Source of the DNA: Mucilaginibacter sp.
GTDB lineage: Bacteria > Bacteroidota > Bacteroidia > Sphingobacteriales > Sphingobacteriaceae
Reading direction: 5' to 3'
Assembly: GCA_030445275.1 (NCBI GenBank)
Contig: JAUCSE010000056.1
Coordinates: 27,927 to 91,926 of the forward strand
DNA: 64,000 nt
The translations under genes and the position numbers were made by a program. Below the pieces are notes generated by a model. That model was given only the letters and a program-made list of their open reading frames with translations. It was not told the DNA's origin and ran no database searches. Shown piece after piece: positions 54,210 to 63,337 of the stretch (its first letter is position 1; the number at the start of each line of letters is the position of its first letter).

Positions 54210-55535
54210 ATGCCATCAGCAGCAGCTTTAAAAAAGATCAGGCCAATACAGCTTATCGCTGTTATTTTCTTTACCGTTTCGGGCGGTCCGTACGGGTTGG
54301 AGCCTTTGCTAAGTTATGCGGGCGATCATGGCGCGTTGTTATTGCTCCTGATAACCCCTTTGCTTTGGGATGTACCAGCCATATTTACGGTGCTTGAACT
54401 AAACAGCATGATGCCCGTAACCGGTGGTTATTATAAATGGGTTAAATATGCGTTGGGGACACGCTGGGGATTTTATGAAGGCTGGTGGACCTGGCTGTAT
54501 ACTTTTGTTGATCTGGCTATTTATCCTGTTTTGTTTGTACAGTATGCCTCGTTTTTCTTTCCGGTTTTATTGCAGTACCAGGTTCCGGTTTGTTTGCTTG
54601 TTATCTGGGCATCGGCAGGGTTAAATGTACTGGGGATTGTACCAGTAGGTAAGGTGTCGCTGTTTTTAAGCGCGGCCGTGCTGGCTCCTGTTATTATTTT
54701 AATTGTATTGGCCATTTATCATCATGGTGGAAGGTTATCCATTCTGTCGCCCTCATTAAAAGGGATTTCTTTTCCATCATTTGGGATGGCCTTGTATACT
54801 GTAATGTGGAACTGCCTGGGGTGGGACAACATTACCACCTATGCCGAAGAGGTTGAAAAGCCTGTCAGATCATACCGGATATCCATGATCATTGCTTTTG
54901 TACTGGTTATGGTGGTTTACTTTCTGGTTACCTGGGTGGCGCAGCAGTCGGGGATTAATCATGATACGCTCACCAATGATGGTTTCCCGGCGTTGGGTGT
55001 GCTTATTGGAGGGCACTGGCTGGGTATTGTAATTGCGGCGGGTGGTATGGCCAGTACGTTGGGCATATATGCGGCCGTGCTGTTGTCAGTATCAAGGGTG
55101 CCGCAGGTAATGTCTGATGATCACTTGCTGCCGGCGGGTTTAAATAAACTGCATCGCAAGTTTAAAACACCTTATGTATCCATCATTATTTGTTCATTGG
55201 TAGTAAGTTTTATGGTATTGTGGACCTTTGCCGATTTGCTTATTATTGATGTAACCGTTTATGGGGCAGGTTTGTCCCTGGAGTATATCTCATTAATAAA
55301 ACTCCGGCAAAAAGAACCAGATAGGGCACGGCCGTTCAGGATCCCTTTAAATACCATGGGACTTTGCCTGGTGTTATTATTGCCTTTTATTGTTTATATG
55401 GTTGCCCTCGGCGGCGCGTTTTCATCAACCCCCGAAGCGTTGAAGGCGGCAGCATTTGCCATAACCGCATTGTTAAGTGCCGAAGTTGCCTGGCGTATTA
55501 TTTTAATAAGCAAACCACATTTAAAAAACGGGTAA
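54210..55535 (+). CDS. APC-family amino-acid permease
   Basis: This 441-residue inner-membrane transporter has about twelve hydrophobic helices. The helix-1 region VIFFTVSGGPYGLEPLL shows the unwound SGGP/G motif characteristic of APC-superfamily amino-acid or polyamine transporters (PotE/YfnA-like). Other conserved parts are GGYYKWVKYALGTRWGF and the ELNSMMPVTGG stretch. Substrate is unknown. It starts 106 bases after the M61 gene on the same strand, with a terminator between, so it is probably transcribed on its own. Confidence 0.9.
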   Translation: MPSAAALKKIRPIQLIAVIFFTVSGGPYGLEPLLSYAGDHGALLLLLITPLLWDVPAIFTVLELNSMMPVTGGYYKWVKYALGTRWGFYEGWWTWLYTFVDLAIYPVLFVQYASFFFPVLLQYQVPVCLLVIWASAGLNVLGIVPVGKVSLFLSAAVLAPVIILIVLAIYHHGGRLSILSPSLKGISFPSFGMALYTVMWNCLGWDNITTYAEEVEKPVRSYRISMIIAFVLVMVVYFLVTWVAQQSGINHDTLTNDGFPALGVLIGGHWLGIVIAAGGMASTLGIYAAVLLSVSRVPQVMSDDHLLPAGLNKLHRKFKTPYVSIIICSLVVSFMVLWTFADLLIIDVTVYGAGLSLEYISLIKLRQKEPDRARPFRIPLNTMGLCLVLLLPFIVYMVALGGAFSSTPEALKAAAFAITALLSAEVAWRIILISKPHLKNG

Positions 55536-55549
55536 ATACTTAGTGCAGA

Positions 55550-55963
55550 TTAATGAGACGTTTTTGCCAGCAGGTTAATAATGGGAGCTTCAAAAATAGT
55601 TGAAAAAGCACCTGTTGTATTTTTGTTTTGGACTGATTTTTTCAGGTCGTCCTGATATAGGATGTGATCAACGCCAAGTGTTTTTAATAGGTCGTCGGTT
55701 TTGGTGTGCGGCAATTCTTTGTAACAGCAGATTTTTATTTTGCTATAAGCTTGGTTAGTTTGTAGGCGGCGTAATATTCTTTCAATATCCTTACTCAAAT
55801 AGGCATAATCAAATATCACCAGGTTGGGCTTGGTTTCATGTATGGTTGGAAAAATACTACCCACAGCCGAAATGTGCCTGAATGGTTTATTATCAGAGAG
55901 GAACTCGACCGAAAAAGTATCGGGAGCAACTAATAGTATATTTTTAGATCGTAAACGGATCAT
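55550..55963 (-). CDS. Degenerate receiver-domain (pseudo-response-regulator) protein
   Basis: This 137-residue protein has a receiver-like fold pattern: KNILLVAPDTFSVEF at the first strand, PNLVIFDYAYLSKDIERIL near the phosphorylation site, KIKICCYKELPH at the fourth strand and HILYQDDL at the fifth. An Asp sits at about the acceptor position (FDY), but the acidic pocket is reduced (APD) and the Thr and Lys positions are not conserved. It may act without phosphorylation or through a partner. It is convergent with the APC gene and no kinase is near. Confidence 0.7.
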   Translation of the reverse strand: MIRLRSKNILLVAPDTFSVEFLSDNKPFRHISAVGSIFPTIHETKPNLVIFDYAYLSKDIERILRRLQTNQAYSKIKICCYKELPHTKTDDLLKTLGVDHILYQDDLKKSVQNKNTTGAFSTIFEAPIINLLAKTSH

Positions 55964-56345
55964 GACCAGTTAATTTAATGGGGGACTTAAAATTAAATCA
56001 TAAATAGCACACCAACAAAATATTAACAGCAATTGTAATAATATTGATACACAAATCAACCGTTATGCCTCTGAATAATGGCCTGATAGTCAGTTATTTT
56101 CTAAAATAGAAAATAAATTAATCTAAAACAAAGGTCAAAAGCCTGATAATTAGGGATGAAATATTCAGGTTTATTACGATGCATAGGTTATGTATGTTTC
56201 TGTATAGTTAATATGAATAAAATGACCAAATATTCTATTAAACCGTAACGAAAAGAGGCTGGGGGGAATTTGATGCAAATAATACTTACTAAGTTTTAAA
56301 ACTTAGTAAGTATAGAGAATATAAAAAGTAGCGTAAGCCGGGGGA
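55964..56345. other. Intergenic region with a terminator palindrome
   Basis: I see no gene in these 382 bases. It is AT-rich with a perfect 32-base palindrome at 56282-56313 near the gltX end, and otherwise nothing recognisable. Confidence 0.5.
56282..56313 (-). terminator. Perfect 32-base palindrome after gltX
   Basis: ATACTTACTAAGTTTT (56282-56297) and AAAACTTAGTAAGTAT (56298-56313) pair perfectly without spacer, 32 bases beyond the gltX stop. It probably terminates gltX. Confidence 0.7.
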
Positions 56346-57869
56346 CTAGGCAGTAAATTCAGCCAGGGCTTTTGTTATCCTGCTGATAGTTTCGGCTTTA
56401 CCCAACAATGCTGCTATATCAAACACGTGAGGGCCAAATTTACCGCCAACCAGCATAATACGGAAAGGCAACATTACGTCGCCAACTTTCAAGCCTTTTT
56501 CTTCGGCCAGCGCTTTAAATTGGGTTTCAAAGTCATGGGCTTCCAAAGCAGCTTCGTTGTTATTTAGTAAGGTAATGAGCGCATTAAAAAAAACGGTTTT
56601 AGCATCGGTCCATTTGGGTTTTACCGAATTCAGGTCATATTCCTTTGGCTGTTCAAAAAAGTATCCGGCCTGCTGATAAAAATCGGGTATTAAAACACAA
56701 CGGTCTTTTATTAAGTTGATAACAGTCAACAGGTAATCATCATTGTTAACAGTAATACCTTTTTCTTCTAAAGTGGCTTTAACTTTTGGCTTTAGGCTTT
56801 CGGCATTTAGCCTTTTTATCCACTCGGCATTGAACCACTTGGCTTTTTCAAAATCAAATTTGGCTCCGGCCTTGCTAACCCTGTCTATCGAGAATTTTTC
56901 AATCAATTCATCAAGCGTAAATATTTCCTGGTCGGTACCATCATTCCAGCCCAGGGTAGCCAACAAGTTTAAAAATGCTTCAGGTAAAAAGCCCAGCTCG
57001 CGGAAACCCGGGGTAAGTTCGCCTGTTTTGGCATCAAACCAGGTCATGGCATATACCGGGAAACCCAGGCGTGCGCCATCGCGCTTACTCAGTTTGCCGT
57101 GACCATCGGGTTTTAATATTAATGGTAAGTGTGCCCATTGCGGCATATCGGCCTTCCAGCCCAGGTAATCCCATAATAATAGATGTACAGGTGCCGATGG
57201 CAACCACTCCTCGCCACGAAACGCGTGCGAAATTTTCATCAGGTAATCATCAACCACAACGGCTAAATGGTAGGTAGGCATACCATCGGCCTTTAGCAAT
57301 ACCTTATCATCAACCTGGTTGGTTTCAAAGCTTACATGCCCACGTATCATATCATTAAAGCTGATGTTTTCGTCGGCGGGTATTTTTATGCGGATCACGT
57401 GCGGGGTGCCTGCATCAAGCAGGGCATCAACCTCATGCTGTGGTAACGAAAGTGAGTTGCGCAAGCTATCGCGGTAGGCCTGGCCATATTGAAAGTTCGG
57501 GATCTCCTTGCGGTTCTTATCCAGTTCTTCGGAAGTATCAAATGCATAATAGGCGTGTCCTTGCATCACCAGTCTTTCGGCATATTCGCGGTATATGGCT
57601 TTGCGCTCGCTTTGGCGATAGGGCGCATATTGGCCACCGGCCACCGGACTTTCATCGGGCTGCAGGCCACACCATTTCAGGCAATCTAAAATATATTCTT
57701 CGGCACCGTCCACATAGCGGGTTTGGTCGGTGTCTTCAATTCTCAAAACAAAATCGCCTTTGTGTTTTTTGGCGAATAAATAGTTGAACAATACGGTGCG
57801 TACGCCGCCCAGGTGCAAACCACCGGTTGGACTTGGTGCAAAACGAACTCTTACTTTTTTATCGGTCAT
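56346..57869 (-). CDS. gltX: Glutamyl-tRNA synthetase
   Basis: This 507-residue class I synthetase charges tRNA-Glu. The ATP-binding HIGH-type motif is PSPTGGLHLGGVRTVLF (HLGG, residues 18-21). The KMSKS-type motif is KLSKRDGA near residue 260. It has no bound zinc-finger motif that I can see and is of normal length. A TATCTTTG -7 element at 57877-57884 ends seven bases before the ATG. It ends in TAG, so that codon is a genuine stop in this genome. Confidence 0.96.
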   Translation of the reverse strand: MTDKKVRVRFAPSPTGGLHLGGVRTVLFNYLFAKKHKGDFVLRIEDTDQTRYVDGAEEYILDCLKWCGLQPDESPVAGGQYAPYRQSERKAIYREYAERLVMQGHAYYAFDTSEELDKNRKEIPNFQYGQAYRDSLRNSLSLPQHEVDALLDAGTPHVIRIKIPADENISFNDMIRGHVSFETNQVDDKVLLKADGMPTYHLAVVVDDYLMKISHAFRGEEWLPSAPVHLLLWDYLGWKADMPQWAHLPLILKPDGHGKLSKRDGARLGFPVYAMTWFDAKTGELTPGFRELGFLPEAFLNLLATLGWNDGTDQEIFTLDELIEKFSIDRVSKAGAKFDFEKAKWFNAEWIKRLNAESLKPKVKATLEEKGITVNNDDYLLTVINLIKDRCVLIPDFYQQAGYFFEQPKEYDLNSVKPKWTDAKTVFFNALITLLNNNEAALEAHDFETQFKALAEEKGLKVGDVMLPFRIMLVGGKFGPHVFDIAALLGKAETISRITKALAEFTA

Positions 57870-57894
57870 GATGGGGCAAAGATAAACTTATTAT

Positions 57895-58046
57895 AGATGT
57901 GCGGATATGCAGATTTCAAATGTGCAAATGAGATGATAAATGGATGTGCAGATTTCAAATGTGCAAATGAAAAAGGTATTTAATCTATCAATCATCTGCC
58001 CATCTGAAATTTGCACATTTGAAATCTGCAATCCTCATTTGAAATA
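57895..58046. repeat. Word-repeat hairpin e (GTGCAGATTTCAAATGTGCAAATG words)
   Basis: The left arm twice repeats the words GTGCAGATTTCAAAT and GTGCAAATGA. The right arm repeats their complements (ATTTGCACATTTGAAATCTG). It lies between the divergent gltX and histidine-kinase genes. Confidence 0.7.
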
Positions 58047-58074
58047 ATTTTACGTTATTTGGAGCTTGGCCAGT

Positions 58075-59295
58075 ATGAATCCATATCAACAGAAAAAACG
58101 TTGGAAATATTTTCTGCTCGCGTTTGCAGTAGTTATAGCCCTCGGCTCATTATTTTATACCCGCTATCTGGTAAAAAATATAGCCCGCTCAGAGCGTACC
58201 CGTGTTCAGGTTTGGGCGATGAGCATGCGGCAGATATTTAATTCGGACGATGACGACTTTTTGCAGTTTACAACTGCTGTGCGAGATAGTTTAACCGTCC
58301 CGGCGATTGTTACCGATGAAAAGGGCGATATTAAATATGTACGCGGCTTGGATACCACCAAAACCTTTATAAAACTACAGGCCGAGAATAATAAGAATAT
58401 GAAGTACGATACAGTTTATTTTAGAGCTGAACTGGACTACATGAAAAACCAACACGCGCCTATTAATCTTAAGTTGAAAATGCTGGGCGAGCAATGGTTT
58501 GTTTATTATAAAGATTCGCCGTTGCTTACTCAGCTGCGATTGTTCCCCTACGTTCAGTTAACTGTTATTGCTATATTCTTACTGATGGCTTATACGGCCT
58601 TCAGCTCTTCGCGAAAATCGGAACAGGATCAGGTTTGGGTTGGTTTGGCTAAAGAAACGGCCCACCAGCTGGGCACTCCTATATCCTCATTAATGGCCTG
58701 GATTGAGCTGATGAAGGAGAAATTTAATGCCGAAGACGATGTGTTGATAGCCGAAATGGAAAATGACGTAAAGCGCCTGGAGATAGTGGCCGATCGTTTT
58801 TCGAAGATAGGATCAAAACCGGTATTGGAAGAGCACGCTGTTTATGCTGTAGTAAAGGATTTTGTTGATTATTTTAAAGTTAGGGTAAGTAAAAACATAG
58901 GTTTTGAAATGAGCGGCAATCCGCATCTTAAAGCCGGTCTTAATATTCCACTGTTTGATTGGGTGCTTGAAAATTTGCTTAAAAACGCGGTTAACGCTAT
59001 TGATGGTAAGGGCAGCATTCATATAGAAATAGGTGGCAATAAGGTAAAAAACCAGGTATTTATTGATGTTACCGATACCGGCAAAGGGATACAGCGGTCA
59101 AAATTCGATACCGTTTTTCAGCCAGGTTATACTACCCGCAAGCGTGGCTGGGGTTTGGGTTTGTCATTAACCAAACGTATGATTGAGAATTACCACAATG
59201 GGCAAATATTTGTAAAAGACTCTGAAATAGGTAAGGGAACAACATTCAGGATAGTATTAAAAAACACGCGCCATGATAAGCCAGCCAAGGTCTGA
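58075..59295 (+). CDS. Sensor histidine kinase
   Basis: This 406-residue inner-membrane kinase has two transmembrane helices (about 11-30 and 160-177) flanking a periplasmic sensor of about 130 residues. The H-box is AKETAHQLGTPISSLMAW (H197), which lacks the usual long cytoplasmic linker, and the ATPase part has ENLLKNAVNAIDG (N-box), DVTDTGKGIQ (G1), then FQPGYTTRKRGWGLGLS (F/G2). ATG 58075 is chosen over TTG 58066. Its last 23 bases overlap the DinB gene. No response-regulator gene follows, so its partner is elsewhere. Confidence 0.9.
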   Translation: MNPYQQKKRWKYFLLAFAVVIALGSLFYTRYLVKNIARSERTRVQVWAMSMRQIFNSDDDDFLQFTTAVRDSLTVPAIVTDEKGDIKYVRGLDTTKTFIKLQAENNKNMKYDTVYFRAELDYMKNQHAPINLKLKMLGEQWFVYYKDSPLLTQLRLFPYVQLTVIAIFLLMAYTAFSSSRKSEQDQVWVGLAKETAHQLGTPISSLMAWIELMKEKFNAEDDVLIAEMENDVKRLEIVADRFSKIGSKPVLEEHAVYAVVKDFVDYFKVRVSKNIGFEMSGNPHLKAGLNIPLFDWVLENLLKNAVNAIDGKGSIHIEIGGNKVKNQVFIDVTDTGKGIQRSKFDTVFQPGYTTRKRGWGLGLSLTKRMIENYHNGQIFVKDSEIGKGTTFRIVLKNTRHDKPAKV

Positions 59296-59791
59296 AGAAT
59301 ATTCGCCGTTTGCAACGGGGTATGTAAACCTGGTTCCGGATACTCATGTAATTGAACTGCTGGAGCGCTTAATGGAATCAAGTTATAAGTTGTTCTGCAA
59401 CCTTACTAATGAGCAAGCGGCCTATACCTATGCCCCGGGAAAGTGGACGGTTAAACAGATACTAGGCCACCTGATTGATACCGAACGCACATTTGCTTAC
59501 CGGGCCCTGGTTTTTTCACGTAACCATATTGAACTGCCCGGTTTTGACCAGGACATATATGTGAACAATACTGATTTTAACAGCCAGAATATCCTGGATC
59601 TTGCCGCCGAATTTAGAGCTACACGGCAATCAAATATTTATATGATAAAAGGCTTTAGTGATGAGCAGTTACTGCGTACCGGAATAGCCAGTGATCACCT
59701 GTTTTCGGTAAGGGCGTTTGTTTATATGATAGCCGGGCATGAGATGCATCACTTAAAAGGTTTAAGCGAGTATTATCATATACCTAATTAA
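59273..59791 (+). CDS. DinB-family protein
   Basis: This 172-residue four-helix-bundle protein has the metal-binding His triad positions in LGHLIDTER (about 66-74) and AGHEMHHLKGL (about 152-162). Members of the DinB/YfiT-like superfamily bind a metal and some act as thiol-dependent transferases. The function here is unknown. It overlaps the histidine-kinase gene by 23 bases, suggesting coupled translation. A terminator-like hairpin follows at 59811-59838. Confidence 0.85.
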   Translation: MISQPRSEEYSPFATGYVNLVPDTHVIELLERLMESSYKLFCNLTNEQAAYTYAPGKWTVKQILGHLIDTERTFAYRALVFSRNHIELPGFDQDIYVNNTDFNSQNILDLAAEFRATRQSNIYMIKGFSDEQLLRTGIASDHLFSVRAFVYMIAGHEMHHLKGLSEYYHIPN

Positions 59792-59810
59792 TACATTTAT
59801 TAAATGCCGA

Positions 59811-59838
59811 AAAGCCCTTGTTTACAAACAAGCGCTTT
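59811..59838. terminator. Bidirectional terminator hairpin
   Basis: AAAGCCCTTGTTT (59811-59823) pairs with AAACAAGCGCTTT (59826-59838) with one mismatch. T runs lie on both strands. It lies between convergent genes. Confidence 0.65.
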
Positions 59839-59873
59839 TTGCAGCAACGGTAAAGTAAAACTTACCCTGTATT

Positions 59874-60248
59874 TTACTTTTGCAAAGTATGATCCTCTTT
59901 ATCCAGAACTTCCTTTTTTTCTATCCGGTAGGAGAGGAACAAGCCAGCTCCGCCAAATATGGCTATGAGGGCAATATAAAGGAAAAATATTTCATCGTCT
60001 GCATAACTAAATGCGGTGTGAGCCAAAATAAAGGCTAAAAATAAACCAACTCCCGAGCCAATAAGTAAAAGACCCCATTTTAAATTCTGATACGGCGCTG
60101 ACTGCGGTTTGTAACTGCGTGGGTCCATGCCACGTTCAATCATTGCTAATTTTTCACGCTTGTTCATATAAACGATCCCGAAGATCATTGTGAAAAAGCT
60201 AAGGGGGATTAAGATTCCTGCTATTACCCCTAATTCACCTGCTCCCAT
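59874..60248 (-). CDS. DUF6249 membrane protein
   Basis: This 124-residue protein has three membrane segments: about 8-28 (IAGILIPLSFFTMIFGIVYM), 58-76 and 88-105, plus the linker KREKLAMIERGMDPRSYKPQ between the first two. The MIERGMDP region is typical of DUF6249 (also seen near ECF sigma/anti-sigma genes in Bacteroidota). The role is unknown. It stands alone on the minus strand before a terminator. Confidence 0.8.
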   Translation of the reverse strand: MGAGELGVIAGILIPLSFFTMIFGIVYMNKREKLAMIERGMDPRSYKPQSAPYQNLKWGLLLIGSGVGLFLAFILAHTAFSYADDEIFFLYIALIAIFGGAGLFLSYRIEKKEVLDKEDHTLQK

Positions 60249-60411
60249 AGTATTTAAGTTTAAATAAATTAATAATTTTCTTTTTCAAATCACCAATATG
60301 GTGTATTTGTAAGCTATGACCACATGATTTTAAAACAGGTTACACCCTTTGTGAAAAAAAGAGAGATGAAGGGTTAAAGGTCAAAGGCTTTTGGGGCAGC
60401 AGCTAAATAAA

Positions 60412-60441
60412 AAAGGCGAAAGTTTAAATCCTTTCGCCTTT
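60412..60441 (-). terminator. Terminator of the SIMPL-domain gene
   Basis: AAAGGCGAAAG (60412-60422) pairs with CTTTCGCCTTT (60431-60441), followed on the minus strand by a T-rich run. It lies 31 bases beyond the stop codon of the SIMPL gene. Confidence 0.85.
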
Positions 60442-60472
60442 GTGCTTTAAGCTTTTTGCCTTGCGGCAGCAG

Positions 60473-61162
60473 CTATTTTATCTCAAATACAGCTTGTATC
60501 TGGAAACTCAGTTTTATTTTTTTAAAGTCGATATCTGATTCAGCCGGGCCAGATGCATCTGCGGCGGCTGATTTAAACATCATCATAGTGCGTGGTTGCG
60601 GGAAGCTGCTGTTATCACTTTCGGTGATGTTAAGTGCCGAACCTAATTTATCGCCCAGGCCATTAACCAGGAATGTGGCTTTATCGCGGGCCGATAGTAA
60701 GGCTTTTAATTTCAGCGTATTTTTTAACTCATTGATTTTTGAATAATCATAGCTATCAATATTGGTTGATTGTATGCTTTTGGGATCAACCTTGGCCAAT
60801 ATCTGGTTAAACTTATTCAGATCGGTAACTTTAACAAGGTATTGTTTGCTTGCTAAAAAATCAGGTGTTTTTTTCTTTTGGTAGGTATTATTCCAAGCCG
60901 ATATGTTGTTTATTGTAAAATCCTCTTTAGGAATACCAGCATCTTTTACACCTTTTTCCAATTGGTTTTCCAGCACGTCAATAGTTACACGGTTTTTACC
61001 ATTCATATATTCTTGTAATGATATGGAAACATATATAATATCTGGAGTAACCTCTTGTTCGGCAATGCCTGTAACTTCAATTTTTCTGCGCATATCAGTT
61101 GTTTGTGCAAAAGCACCATAAGTAAATGTAAGTAATACGGCAAGGATAAATAGCTTTTTCAT
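60473..61162 (-). CDS. Exported SIMPL-domain (DUF541) protein
   Basis: This protein of about 229 residues has a signal peptide (MKKLFILAVLLTFTYGAFAQ) and a SIMPL/DUF541 domain (about 27-229), with the start IEVTGIAEQEVTPDIIYVSI and the mid motif LLSARDKATFLVNGLGDKLG. Its localisation is periplasmic or outer membrane. Family members are linked to stress resistance, but no activity is settled. I use ATG 61162. An ATG at 61198 would put 12 residues before the signal peptide. Its terminator is at 60412-60441. Confidence 0.88.
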   Translation of the reverse strand: MKKLFILAVLLTFTYGAFAQTTDMRRKIEVTGIAEQEVTPDIIYVSISLQEYMNGKNRVTIDVLENQLEKGVKDAGIPKEDFTINNISAWNNTYQKKKTPDFLASKQYLVKVTDLNKFNQILAKVDPKSIQSTNIDSYDYSKINELKNTLKLKALLSARDKATFLVNGLGDKLGSALNITESDNSSFPQPRTMMMFKSAAADASGPAESDIDFKKIKLSFQIQAVFEIK

Positions 61163-61460
61163 GTGATAGTTTGTTTTTAAATGTAATGAAACTGTCATGA
61201 GCTGTGTTTGTTTTTAGAGTAGCTCCAGATGGTTTCATATAATAGTTTTTTTATAAATATATATTATCTGTGACTATGATAACGTACCTAAAGTTTAATA
61301 TGTAACAGGCTTAATAATTTATTTGTTTAATCATAGGATTGGTATCATACATAAAGCTACGGCTTTGTTTGGGGTTTTACTATCGTATAGCCTGTAACTC
61401 AAAAATATAAAACTGTTAGGCTTCTTGATGGTTATATAATAGTATTTAAGCATAAAAGTT

Positions 61461-62231
61461 ATGAGATCTATCTGGAAAGGCTCTATTGGCTTTGGTTTAG
61501 TGAGTATACCTGTAAAACTATATTCGGCGGTGCAATCCAGCTCGCTTGATTTGGATATGCTGGATGGCCGTGATCATGCCCGAATACGTTATCAACGGGT
61601 AAATGAAAAAACGCACAAAGAGGTGCCATACAATAAAATTGTAAAAGGGTATAAGCTGAATGACGATTATGTAATTGTGGAAGAACAGGATTTTGAAGAT
61701 GCCGCTCCTGAGAAAAGTAAGGTGATTGAGATTGAAAGCTTTGTAGATATTGCCGATGTAAACCCCATGTACTACGAAACATCGTATTACACAGAGCCCG
61801 ACACCAAAAACAATAAAGCATATGCTCTTCTGCTGAAAGTGCTGCACCAATCAGGGAAGGCAGGCCTGGGCCGCTTTGTATTGCGTAATACTGAAAGCCT
61901 ATGTATTATACATCCCATTGAGCATGTATTGGTAGTAACACGTATACGCTTTCGTCAGGAAATACGCGGTACGGACGATCTGAATGTTGGGGATGATGTA
62001 AACATTAGCAAAAAGGAGCTGGACGTAGGCTTGGCCCTGATCAAACAGTATGAGGCTGATTTTGATGTGTCGGGCTTTAAGGATGAGTATAATGATGAGT
62101 TATTAAGAATCATCAAAGCCAAATCAAAAGGTAAGCGGGCAACGGTTAAAAAATTAAAACCCCGTACTACATCAAGCGATGACCTGTATGATCAATTGAT
62201 GAACAGTTTAAAGGCAAAAAAGGGAGCGTAG
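61461..62231 (+). CDS. ku: Ku protein (non-homologous end joining)
   Basis: This 256-residue bacterial Ku homologue binds DNA ends as a homodimeric ring and recruits ligase LigD for non-homologous end joining. The start MRSIWKGSIGFGLVSIPVKL is the hallmark of the family. Further motifs are RIRYQRVNEKTHKEVPY near 42-58 and the C-terminal SKKELDVGLALIKQYEADFD. A lysine-rich tail (about 230-256) may aid DNA binding. No ligD is within this window. A 260-base upstream gap has no gene. Confidence 0.95.
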   Translation: MRSIWKGSIGFGLVSIPVKLYSAVQSSSLDLDMLDGRDHARIRYQRVNEKTHKEVPYNKIVKGYKLNDDYVIVEEQDFEDAAPEKSKVIEIESFVDIADVNPMYYETSYYTEPDTKNNKAYALLLKVLHQSGKAGLGRFVLRNTESLCIIHPIEHVLVVTRIRFRQEIRGTDDLNVGDDVNISKKELDVGLALIKQYEADFDVSGFKDEYNDELLRIIKAKSKGKRATVKKLKPRTTSSDDLYDQLMNSLKAKKGA

Positions 62232-62347
62232 CGGAATTCCAAAAGGGAAAGTATTACTTTAAAAGCATGACAGGCTTTTTATTAATTTTCTAAAACATTT
62301 TGGGGTAAGGGCTATTATATAGATATACATCAAATCATATTAAAAAA

Positions 62348-62503
62348 ATGAACTCACTACTGTATGTAATTGCTGTTATCCTGCTGATAGGTTGGGCAAT
62401 AGGTGTTTTTTTTACCGCTGTAGGCAGTTTGATACATGTATTGTTGGTTATTGCAATAATTGCTATAGTATTAGCTATCATCAGGCGACCAACAACTGTT
62501 TAA
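62348..62503 (+). CDS. Small membrane protein (Lmo0937/DUF5670 type)
   Basis: This 51-residue protein, MNSLLYVIAVILLIGWAIGV then FFTAVGSLIHVLLVIAIIAI and a short basic end, is two hydrophobic helices with the GSLIHVLLVIAIIA pattern of the Lmo0937-type family. These small membrane proteins are widespread and often stress-linked. It is short enough to be missed by gene finders that use length cutoffs. It lies between ku and the ECF sigma gene. Confidence 0.8.
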   Translation: MNSLLYVIAVILLIGWAIGVFFTAVGSLIHVLLVIAIIAIVLAIIRRPTTV

Positions 62504-62521
62504 AATTTCTTTCTCCCCCGC

Positions 62522-62655
62522 GTCATTGCGAGGTACGAAGACAACCGACCGAAGAGAGTTCATTAATACCTATAAAAACAAACACAACATTAATAATCTC
62601 TATGTTATACAGAGCGGCTCTACTAATCGGGGATTGCTTCGTACCTCGCAATGAT
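62522..62655. repeat. MITE-like element, copy 2
   Basis: This 134-base element begins GTCATTGCGAGGTACGAAG and ends CTTCGTACCTCGCAATGAT. Its left 94 bases match the right part of the element at 40582-40736 in inverted orientation with one mismatch. Confidence 0.85.
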
Positions 62656-62755
62656 GCATGTTTATTTGGCCCCCTAAAGCCGGCGCTATTTTTAGTATTT
62701 TTACATAAATAGTGTAACCTAAGTTAATGCCGTGTAGTCAGAGAGGTTGTAACAA

Positions 62756-63337
62756 ATGCAGAGCAAGCTTTCAGATATCGAACTTATAGAACAAACCCTG
62801 GCAGGTAACCAATCGGCCTATGCCGATTTAATTAAACGGCACCAGCGTTTTGTATTTACCCTGGCTATGCGTTTTGCAAAGAGCAGGGAAGATGCTGAAG
62901 AGGTTGCCCAGGATTGTTTTATAAAGGCTTACCGCTCGCTGGCTTCGTTCCAGGGGCAGTCAAAATTTAGTACATGGTTGTATAGTATAGTTTATACTAC
63001 AGCAATGACCTTTTTAAGAAAAAAACGTGTAGTCACTGATTCAATTGATGATGAAAATACCTATATGCAGGTTGAAAATCGTGAATCGAGCTATGATACT
63101 GATAATGTAGAGAATAAATCAAGATCGTATTACCTTAACCAGGCTATTGAGCAGCTGTTACCCGATGATGCAATCATAATTACCTTATTTTATAAGGGCG
63201 AGCAGTCATTAGAGGAAATAGCCCAGGCATTGGGTATTGAGGCCAATACGGTTAAGGTTAAACTATTTAGGGCGCGCCAGCGTTTGAAAGATAAGCTGGA
63301 GCGTAATTTAAAACATGAAGCTAAAGAACTGATATGA
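62756..63337 (+). CDS. ECF-type RNA polymerase sigma factor
   Basis: This 193-residue sigma-70-family protein has region 2 (about 20-90, FVFTLAMRFAKSREDAEEVAQ then DCFIKAYRSLASFQGQSKFS, each part conserved) and region 4 (about 135-190, LEEIAQALGIEANTVKVKLF). There is no region 1 or 3, so it is ECF type. It redirects RNA polymerase to a limited regulon. Its stop overlaps the next gene's start in an ATGA, the usual sign of a cotranslated anti-sigma factor. Confidence 0.93.
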   Translation: MQSKLSDIELIEQTLAGNQSAYADLIKRHQRFVFTLAMRFAKSREDAEEVAQDCFIKAYRSLASFQGQSKFSTWLYSIVYTTAMTFLRKKRVVTDSIDDENTYMQVENRESSYDTDNVENKSRSYYLNQAIEQLLPDDAIIITLFYKGEQSLEEIAQALGIEANTVKVKLFRARQRLKDKLERNLKHEAKELI

